Assembly (NCBI GenBank): GCA_023415055.1
Contig: JAEZLZ010000119.1
Location: 1-47,654 of the forward strand
From: Bacillota bacterium
GTDB taxonomy: Bacteria; Bacillota; Clostridia; Lachnospirales; Lachnospiraceae
Reading direction: 5' to 3'
DNA: 47,654 nt
A program made the position numbers and the translations under genes. Shown one piece after another: positions 41,765-47,654 of this stretch. The stretch's first letter is position 1. The number at the start of each line of letters is the position of its first letter. The notes beneath the pieces are model-generated. The model made no database searches. It saw only the letters and a program-made list of their open reading frames with translations, and was not told where the DNA came from.

Positions 41765-42358
41765 ATGAATATCAGAAGTGCAAGCATAACCCGAAATACC
41801 AGGGAAACAGAGATAAGTATGGAATTGAATATCGATGGAAGCGGAAAGGCTCAGATTGAGACCGGAATCGGTTTTTTTAACCATATGCTGGACAGCTTTG
41901 TTCGACATGGCTTTTTTGATTTGAAGTTAGCAGTCAAGGGAGATCTGTACGTCGATTCTCACCATACCATTGAGGATACCGGTATTGTTCTGGGTCAGGC
42001 AATTAAAAGTGCATTGGGAGATAAGCAGGGAATCAAGCGTTATGGATCCTTCGTACTTCCGATGGATGAGACGTTGGTACTATGTGCTATTGACTTATCC
42101 GGTCGTCCTTATCTTAGCTATGACCTTGGCCTTACCATTGATAAGGTTGGATATATGGAGACAGAGCTTGTAAAGGAATTCTTCTATGCAATCTCTTATT
42201 CGGCAGGAATGAATCTACATATTAAAAAGCTGAGCGGCGATAATAACCATCATATTATAGAAGCAGCTTTTAAAGCCTTTGCAAAAGCACTGGATGAAGC
42301 AACTACCATAGATGCTCGTATTCAAGGAGTATTATCAACCAAGGGTTCGATCGACTAA
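41765..42358 (+). CDS. hisB: Imidazoleglycerol-phosphate dehydratase
   Basis: Dehydrates imidazole-glycerol phosphate to imidazole-acetol phosphate with two manganese ions. The paired metal motifs DSHHTIEDTG and NNHHIIEAAFKAFAKAL are intact, along with GIGFFNHMLDSF. It is the single-function form (197 residues), with no phosphatase domain. The start at 41765 has GGAAGGA upstream; the more upstream ATG at 41747 lies at the predicted transcript start. Its substrate is normally made by HisF/HisH, which are not in this operon. Confidence 0.95.
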   Translation: MNIRSASITRNTRETEISMELNIDGSGKAQIETGIGFFNHMLDSFVRHGFFDLKLAVKGDLYVDSHHTIEDTGIVLGQAIKSALGDKQGIKRYGSFVLPMDETLVLCAIDLSGRPYLSYDLGLTIDKVGYMETELVKEFFYAISYSAGMNLHIKKLSGDNNHHIIEAAFKAFAKALDEATTIDARIQGVLSTKGSID

Positions 42359-42387
42359 CTTTTACATAAGAAAGGCAAAGGTGCAGC

Positions 42388-43113
42388 ATGAAATTATTTC
42401 CGGCAATCGATATTAGAAATGGACAATGTGTCAGATTAAAACAAGGCAGCTTTCAGGATGTTTTGGTCTATTCGGAAAGCCCTTTAAAGATAGCAAAACA
42501 ATGGGAAGCCAGCGGAGCTTCCTTTATCCATATTGTAGACCTGGATGGAGCACTCGTCGGGCATTCGGTCAATGATGAAGTAATCAAGAACATCGTTACC
42601 GAGGTGAAGATACCGGTACAGGTCGGCGGAGGCATCCGAACCATCAAGGATATCGAAAGTAAACTGAAGCTGGGAATCGAGCGCGTAATTATCGGGACGA
42701 AAGCAGTAAAGGATCCCGCATTTGTCAAGGAAGCGATTATGACCTTCGGGTCCAATCGAATCGTAATCGGAATCGATGCGAAGGATGGTATGGTTGCGAT
42801 CGAGGGCTGGGAAAAGGTAAGCAGCTATCAGGCAGTCGCACTTGCGATGGAGATGAAGCGATATGGAGTCAGTACGATTGTCTACACCGATATCTCCAAG
42901 GATGGTATGCTGCAGGGGCCGAATATCCCTTATACCAAGGAGATGGTAGAAATGACGGGTCTTGATATCATCGCTTCCGGCGGTGTTTCTTCCCTCAAGG
43001 ATCTTGAGCTTTTACAGGAGATTAAGGTGTACGGTGCTATTGTTGGAAAGGCCCTATATGAAAATCGGATCGATCTTAAGAAAGCTGTACAGCTGTTTGA
43101 GAAGGAGGTATAA
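42388..43113 (+). CDS. hisA: ProFAR isomerase (HisA)
   Basis: Isomerises ProFAR to PRFAR. It is an intact TIM barrel with the first catalytic Asp in PAIDIRNG, phosphate loops VGGGIR and ASGGV, and the second catalytic Asp in YTDISKDGM. The 241 residues are standard. AAAGGCAAAGG is the likely ribosome-binding site. It lies between hisB and the HisF-like/HisIE fusion, with six bases to the latter. In many operons hisH precedes it and hisF follows it; here neither does. Confidence 0.96.
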   Translation: MKLFPAIDIRNGQCVRLKQGSFQDVLVYSESPLKIAKQWEASGASFIHIVDLDGALVGHSVNDEVIKNIVTEVKIPVQVGGGIRTIKDIESKLKLGIERVIIGTKAVKDPAFVKEAIMTFGSNRIVIGIDAKDGMVAIEGWEKVSSYQAVALAMEMKRYGVSTIVYTDISKDGMLQGPNIPYTKEMVEMTGLDIIASGGVSSLKDLELLQEIKVYGAIVGKALYENRIDLKKAVQLFEKEV

Positions 43114-43119
43114 AGACAA

Positions 43120-44388
43120 ATGTCTTATAAAAAAATCATCCCCTATATTAACGCGGAAAATGAGATCCCCGGTAATGTTATGAGGCTTGCAGAGGAATAC
43201 TCCTATGGAGGAGCAGATGAGCTGTTCATTTACAACTATTCAAAGGATGAGAAATCCAGAGACGAATTTTTGACTCTAGCGAAGGAATTATGTAAAAAGA
43301 TTGATATTCCTTTTATGATCGGATGCCATGTGGAACGGTTGGAGGATGTAAAGAAGGCTATTTACACCGGAGCAGAGGCGATTCTGATAAAATATACATT
43401 ATTGAGTAATAAACGGCTATTAAAGGAAGCCAGCGAACGATTCGGTTTAGATAAAATAGTGGTTGAATTAGATATGATAGATTGTATGGATTCGGACGGA
43501 ATTGATTTGTGCCATACGCTTGCGGAATATAAGGTCGGTAAAGTATTATTAAAACATGTTGCATTGTCACCTAATACGATCAAAAAGATCGGAGATTCAC
43601 CTCTTCCGGTTATGATCCGTGATAGTCTGATTCGCAATGATATCAGTAGCTTACTGAAAATCAATAATGTAATCGGTGTATCCACGAATTTCTTTGAAAA
43701 TAAGGATATTATGAAAGCAAAGCATGCCTTAAAGGCAGAAGAGGTAGAGGTAAACACCTTTGAGAGTAAGCTTGAATTCTCTGATTTTAAGTTGGATTCT
43801 AACGGTCTTATACCGGTAATCGTTCAGGATTATCGTACTAATGAGGTATTAATGCTTGCTTATATGAATGAGGAAGCATATAATAAGACTGTTGTGACCG
43901 GGTGTATGACGTATTATTCCAGAAGCCGGCAAGAGCTTTGGCTGAAGGGTGAGACCTCAGGTCATTTCCAGTACGTGAAGGAATTATCCTTAGATTGTGA
44001 TAAGGATACGATACTTGCTAAGGTATTGCAGATTGGACCGGCATGTCATACCGGAAGCAGAAGCTGTTTCTTTAATGAACTGGTAAAGAAGGAATATAAG
44101 GATTTTGATGCGTTCCATGTATTTAAAGATGTCTATGGTGTGATTCAGGATCGAAGAAGTAATCCGAAGGAGGGCTCGTACACCAATTACCTGTTTGATA
44201 AAGGGATTGATAAGATTCTGAAGAAGTGCGGTGAGGAATCAGCTGAGATTATTATCGCAGCCAAAAACCCCGGTGCAGAGGAGCTCCGTTATGAGATAGC
44301 GGATTACCTTTATCATCTGATGGTATTAATGGCAGAATGTAACCTTGACTGGGATGATATTACGACAGAATTAGCTCATCGAAAATAA
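43120..44388 (+). CDS. hisIE: HisF-like domain fused to HisIE (PRA-CH and PRA-PH)
   Basis: The C-terminal 200 residues are an ordinary HisIE: the cyclohydrolase part (about 225-320; DYRTNEVLMLAYMNEEA, LDCDKD zinc site, ACHTGSRSCFF) opens the ring of phosphoribosyl-AMP, and the pyrophosphohydrolase part (about 330-422; EGSYTNYLFDKGIDKILKKCGEE) trims phosphoribosyl-ATP. The N-terminal 215 residues resemble HisF: KKIIPYINAEN, GGADELFIYNY, FMIGCHVERLEDVKKAIYTGAEAI, ERFGLDKIVVELDM. But catalytic Asp11 of HisF is Asn11, GGGI is GCHV and the later SGG phosphate loop is gone, so the barrel looks inactive. It may serve for structure or regulation. I do not see a separate hisF or hisH nearby. It starts six bases after hisA. 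Confidence 0.88.
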   Translation: MSYKKIIPYINAENEIPGNVMRLAEEYSYGGADELFIYNYSKDEKSRDEFLTLAKELCKKIDIPFMIGCHVERLEDVKKAIYTGAEAILIKYTLLSNKRLLKEASERFGLDKIVVELDMIDCMDSDGIDLCHTLAEYKVGKVLLKHVALSPNTIKKIGDSPLPVMIRDSLIRNDISSLLKINNVIGVSTNFFENKDIMKAKHALKAEEVEVNTFESKLEFSDFKLDSNGLIPVIVQDYRTNEVLMLAYMNEEAYNKTVVTGCMTYYSRSRQELWLKGETSGHFQYVKELSLDCDKDTILAKVLQIGPACHTGSRSCFFNELVKKEYKDFDAFHVFKDVYGVIQDRRSNPKEGSYTNYLFDKGIDKILKKCGEESAEIIIAAKNPGAEELRYEIADYLYHLMVLMAECNLDWDDITTELAHRK

Positions 44389-44488
44389 AATCGGTTACGA
44401 GGGAGAATTGGAATGACTCAGGAACGGCGAATGCTTAACCTGATTATTATAAAATTTAAGGATAGATAAAATATAGGAGGCTACTAAC

Positions 44489-47131
44489 GTGCAAACTTAT
44501 GGAGTAAATGATTTAAGAAGAATGTTTTTGGAATTCTTTGAAAGCAAGGGACATCTGGTCCTGAACAGCTTTTCTTTGGTTCCTCATAACGATAATAGTT
44601 TATTACTGATTAATTCCGGTATGGCACCTTTAAAGCCCTACTTTACTGGTCAGGAGCTCCCGCCCAGAAAGCGTGTTGCTACCTGTCAGAAGTGTATTCG
44701 TACCGGTGATATCGAAAATGTAGGTAAGACGGCAAGGCACGGTACCTTTTTTGAAATGCTCGGTAATTTTTCCTTCGGGGATTACTTTAAGCATGAAGCT
44801 ATCGCCTGGTCCTGGGAGTTTTTAACTGAGGTGGTAGGACTGGAAAAGGATCGTCTGTATCCTTCCGTATATGAGAAGGATGACGAGGCATTTGAGATCT
44901 GGGAGAAGGAAATCGGAGTTGCCCCCGAGAAAATTTTCCGTTTCGGTAAGAAGGATAATTTCTGGGAGCATGGCGCAGGTCCCTGCGGTCCCTGCTCTGA
45001 GATCTACTATGATCGTGGTGAAAAATATGGCTGCGGACATGACGATTGTACGGTAGGTTGCGACTGCGACCGCTATATTGAAGTATGGAACAATGTATTT
45101 ACACAGTTTAACGGCGATGGTAATGGTAATTACACCGAGCTAGAGAATAAGAATATCGACACCGGTATGGGACTTGAGAGATTGGCTGCTGTAGTACAGG
45201 ATGTCAGCTCTATCTTTGATGTGGACACGATGAAGGCAATCCGTGATAAGGTATGTGAGCTTGCTCATACCCAGTATCAGACAGATGCGAAAAAGGATGT
45301 CTCCATCCGTAAGATTACGGATCATGTTCGTTCGACTACCTTTATGGCTTCCGACGGCGTGATTCCTTCCAATGAAGGCAGAGGCTATGTATTCCGAAGA
45401 TTATTACGTGGTGCGGCACGTCATGGAAGATTACTTGGTATTGAAGGAAACTTTATGGCCAAGCTTGCCAAGGTTGTAATCGAAGAGCATAAAGATGGTT
45501 ATCCGGAGCTTGAGGAGAAGAAGGAATATATCTTAAAGCTTCTTTCCATTGAAGAAGATAAGTTTAACAAGACAATTGATCAGGGCTTAAGCATCCTTGC
45601 TGATATGGAAAAGGATCTGGAGAAGAATCATCAGAAGGTTCTGAACGGTGAGGACGTTTTCCGCTTATACGATACTTACGGTTTCCCGATCGACTTAACC
45701 AAAGAGATTCTGGAAGAAAAGGGCTTTGAGGTAGATGAACAGGGCTTTAGGGCAGCGATGGAGGTACAGAGAGTTACGGCCAGAAATGCTCGTTCCGCAA
45801 CCAATTATATGGGTGCGGAGGAGACAGTGTACCAGCAGATTGATGCAGGCATTACTTCCTCCTTTGTAGGCTATGATAATCTTACCTACACCTCTGAGAT
45901 CACTGTATTAACGACAGAAACTGAAATAACCGAGGAATTGGTAGCCGGACAGAAGGGCACGATCTTGGTAAAGGAAACACCTTTTTATGCAACCAGCGGT
46001 GGACAGGCTGCCGATACCGGTATAATTATGACCAAGGACGCTGAATTTGAAGTAGAGGATACGATCAAATTACAGGGTGGAAAGATCGGACATGTCGGTG
46101 CCGTAACAAAGGGTATCCTGAAGGTAAAGGATCAGGTTACTTTACAGGTAAACACCACTCAAAGAGCAGCAACCGCGAAGAATCACAGTGCAACTCACTT
46201 ATTGCAGAAGGCACTTCGTACAGTACTTGGTACGCATGTTGAGCAGGCTGGTTCCATGGTCAGCGAAGATCGTCTACGTTTTGACTTTACCCATTTCTCG
46301 GCACTTTCTGCAGAGGAATTAAAGAAAGTGGAAGCAATGGTAAATGAGCAGATTACGAACGCACTTCCGGTCAATACCAGAATCATGAACATCGACGAAG
46401 CGAAGAAGGAAGGCGCGATGGCATTATTCGGTGAGAAGTATGCCAGTGATGTCCGTGTCGTTTCCATGGGTGATTACAGTAAGGAGCTTTGCGGCGGTAC
46501 TCATGTTGCGAATACCGGAGTGATTACGGTATTTAAGATATTGACAGAGACAGGAATCGCAGCTGGCGTAAGAAGAATCGAAGCTTTAACCGGCAACGGT
46601 GTATTTGCATATTACAATGAACTGGAGAATGAACTGAATGCAGCAGCAAAAGCAGCGAAGACTGAGCCTTCCCAGTTGACAAATAAAATTGAGAATTATC
46701 TGGAAGAAATCAAAGCATTAAAATCTGAAAACGAGAAGCTGAAGAGTAAGCTTGCGAACAACTCCCTGGGTGACGTTATGAATCAGGTGGTGGAGGTTAA
46801 GGGCGTGAAGCTCTTGGCTGTAAAGCTTGCGGATGTTGATATGAATGAGCTTCGTAATCTGGGTGACCAGTTAAAGGAGAAATTAGGGGAGGGCGTTATC
46901 CTTTTAGCTTCCGCGATGGCACCGGACAAGGTAAATCTTCTTGCAATGGCTACCGATGGTGCTATGGCTAAAGGTGCTCATGCAGGCAATATGATCAAGG
47001 AGCTCGCAGCAATTGTTGGCGGCGGTGGCGGCGGAAGACCCAACATGGCTCAGGCCGGTGGCAAGAATGCTGCAGGAATTGATTTTGTGATTTCTAAGTC
47101 GCAGGATGTGTTGGGTAATCAGATTAAATAG
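44489..47131 (+). CDS. alaS: Alanyl-tRNA synthetase
   Basis: Charges tRNA-Ala. The class II catalytic core has NDNSLLLINSGMAPLKPYF and GNFSFGDYFK; the editing domain has the zinc ligands HSATH (His566, His570) and CGGTH (Cys668, His672); the C-Ala domain ends with the Gly-rich VGGGGGGRPNMAQAGG. At 880 residues it is full length. Initiation is at GTG after GGAGG. It is separated from hisIE by 100 bases, too few for a T-box leader; I see no T-box sequence. Confidence 0.97.
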   Translation: MQTYGVNDLRRMFLEFFESKGHLVLNSFSLVPHNDNSLLLINSGMAPLKPYFTGQELPPRKRVATCQKCIRTGDIENVGKTARHGTFFEMLGNFSFGDYFKHEAIAWSWEFLTEVVGLEKDRLYPSVYEKDDEAFEIWEKEIGVAPEKIFRFGKKDNFWEHGAGPCGPCSEIYYDRGEKYGCGHDDCTVGCDCDRYIEVWNNVFTQFNGDGNGNYTELENKNIDTGMGLERLAAVVQDVSSIFDVDTMKAIRDKVCELAHTQYQTDAKKDVSIRKITDHVRSTTFMASDGVIPSNEGRGYVFRRLLRGAARHGRLLGIEGNFMAKLAKVVIEEHKDGYPELEEKKEYILKLLSIEEDKFNKTIDQGLSILADMEKDLEKNHQKVLNGEDVFRLYDTYGFPIDLTKEILEEKGFEVDEQGFRAAMEVQRVTARNARSATNYMGAEETVYQQIDAGITSSFVGYDNLTYTSEITVLTTETEITEELVAGQKGTILVKETPFYATSGGQAADTGIIMTKDAEFEVEDTIKLQGGKIGHVGAVTKGILKVKDQVTLQVNTTQRAATAKNHSATHLLQKALRTVLGTHVEQAGSMVSEDRLRFDFTHFSALSAEELKKVEAMVNEQITNALPVNTRIMNIDEAKKEGAMALFGEKYASDVRVVSMGDYSKELCGGTHVANTGVITVFKILTETGIAAGVRRIEALTGNGVFAYYNELENELNAAAKAAKTEPSQLTNKIENYLEEIKALKSENEKLKSKLANNSLGDVMNQVVEVKGVKLLAVKLADVDMNELRNLGDQLKEKLGEGVILLASAMAPDKVNLLAMATDGAMAKGAHAGNMIKELAAIVGGGGGGRPNMAQAGGKNAAGIDFVISKSQDVLGNQIK

Positions 47132-47308
47132 TATTAATTAAAATTTTACTTCCATATATTTATGTATTTCGATTGTGTTCAAAAAAAGCTAGTCGGGAAA
47201 TAATAATTGGACAAAGGTATCAAATTCACCGCAAAACCATAAACACTACAAAACAATCGGAAATGGGCATAAAAATCAGAAGTTTGCTTGTATGTTAATT
47301 GGTAGTAT

Positions 47309-47331
47309 CCGGTAATCATACCGGTGTTTTT
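47309..47331 (+). terminator. Weak terminator-like hairpin after alaS
   Basis: CCGGT (47309-47313) pairs with ACCGG (47320-47324), followed by TGTTTTT. It lies 178 bases after the alaS stop, so readthrough of the first part is implied. Confidence 0.5.
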
Positions 47332-47395
47332 GACACTTTCAACATTATTTTAGAAAACTCAATCTATGGAAAAAGCATATTAATACAAAAATAGG

Positions 47396-47423
47396 TTGAC
47401 GAAATTGAAAAATATGCTATAAT
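47396..47423 (+). promoter_or_regulatory. Promoter of rpsU
   Basis: TTGACG (47396-47401) and TATAAT (47418-47423) with a 16-base spacer, 79 bases before the rpsU start. Confidence 0.75.
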
Positions 47424-47502
47424 CATTTTAGTGCTATTCAAAAAATACCCAAACAGTTGTCTACGCACAATACACAACTGGAGGGAGGTTAGGTGTGAGA
47501 AT

Positions 47503-47654
47503 ATGTCAAATGTAATTGTAAAAGACAATGAAACATTAGATAGTGCTCTCCGCAGATTCAAAAGAAACTGCGCGAAGGCTGGTATCCAACAGGAGATCCG
47601 TAAGAGGGAGCATTATGAGAAGCCCAGCGTAAGACGTAAGAAAAAGTCTGAAGC
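47503..47654 (+). CDS. rpsU: 30S ribosomal protein S21 (cut by the window edge)
   Basis: Small-subunit protein involved in translation initiation. The first 50 codons read SNVIVKDNETLDSALRRF, then KRNCAKAGIQQEIRKREHYEKPS and a basic RRKKKSE tail, matching S21. About eight residues are missing at the right edge. The strongest ribosome-binding sequence (GGAGGGAGG, 47480-47488) is 14 bases before the ATG, farther than usual; no better start is visible. Confidence 0.93.
   Translation, partial: MSNVIVKDNETLDSALRRFKRNCAKAGIQQEIRKREHYEKPSVRRKKKSE

Larger units (their letters stand above)
47132..47502. other. 371-base intergenic region between alaS and rpsU
   Basis: AT-rich, no gene seen. It holds a weak terminator near 47309 and the rpsU promoter at 47396, with a leader of about 75 bases before rpsU. 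Confidence 0.6.

Noticed and set aside
44389..44488. Possible T-box riboswitch before alaS
   Set aside because: Only 100 bases are available and I find neither the T-box sequence nor a terminator stem.
1..47654. CRISPR array, prophage or insertion sequence gene
   Set aside because: No regularly spaced direct repeats, no cas-like or phage structural genes and no transposase frames were seen in the window.

Overview
The window is about 47.7 kb of chromosome from a low-GC, anaerobic, spore-forming Firmicute. It most resembles the Lachnospiraceae (Clostridium cluster XIVa, Lachnoclostridium/Anaerocolumna-like). That placement is inference, based on the spore genes gpr and spoIIP, the conserved order rpsT–gpr–spoIIP–lepA–hemW–hrcA–grpE–dnaK–dnaJ–prmA, an omega subunit with the insertion I recall from this family, and Firmicute-type promoters and ribosome-binding sites. 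Almost everything is core chromosome. I see no prophage, transposase gene, CRISPR array or obvious defence island.

Layout. 0.1–7 kb: a mixed accessory stretch with an Fe-S protein, a peroxiredoxin, a DMT-family exporter, a broken HAD phosphatase gene (frameshifted and truncated) and a cation P-type ATPase with a hairpin in its leader. 6.8–9.9 kb: a sulfur-assimilation block with an Rrf2 regulator, O-acetylhomoserine sulfhydrylase and cysteine synthase. 10–11.3 kb: a small unknown gene and a divergent amidase/SPOR protein lacking an expected catalytic glutamate. 11.4–15 kb: yicC, remA, rpoZ, lepB, holA and tRNA-Ser(CGA). The gmk gene usually found between remA and rpoZ is absent. 15–17.8 kb: an intergenic nested palindrome, then a secreted YcdB-like protein with SLH-like repeats. 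17.8–30.7 kb: rpsT (reverse), then gpr, spoIIP, lepA, hemW and the CIRCE-controlled hrcA–grpE–dnaK–dnaJ–prmA heat-shock cluster. 30.9–38.2 kb: a reverse-strand lipoprotein, then rsmE, a small alarmone synthetase, an RsmF-like methyltransferase, two pseudouridine synthases, a HAD hydrolase and recU. 38.2–44.4 kb: a histidine operon hisZ-G-D-B-A-IE. 44.5–47.1 kb: alaS. The right edge cuts rpsU.

How the genes work together. The heat-shock cluster pairs the repressor HrcA and its CIRCE operator with the DnaK chaperone machine. The histidine operon covers the early pathway but has no hisH or hisF; its last gene instead carries a degenerate HisF-like barrel fused to HisIE. The 32–38 kb genes are mostly rRNA/tRNA-modification and housekeeping functions.

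No dramatic new system is evident. The points most worth a second look are the HisF-like/HisIE fusion in an operon lacking hisF and hisH, two families of dispersed palindromes between genes, the duplicated hairpin/Shine-Dalgarno units before dnaK, the 112-bp nested palindrome beside tRNA-Ser, the amidase with a lost active-site residue, and the HAD pseudogene.
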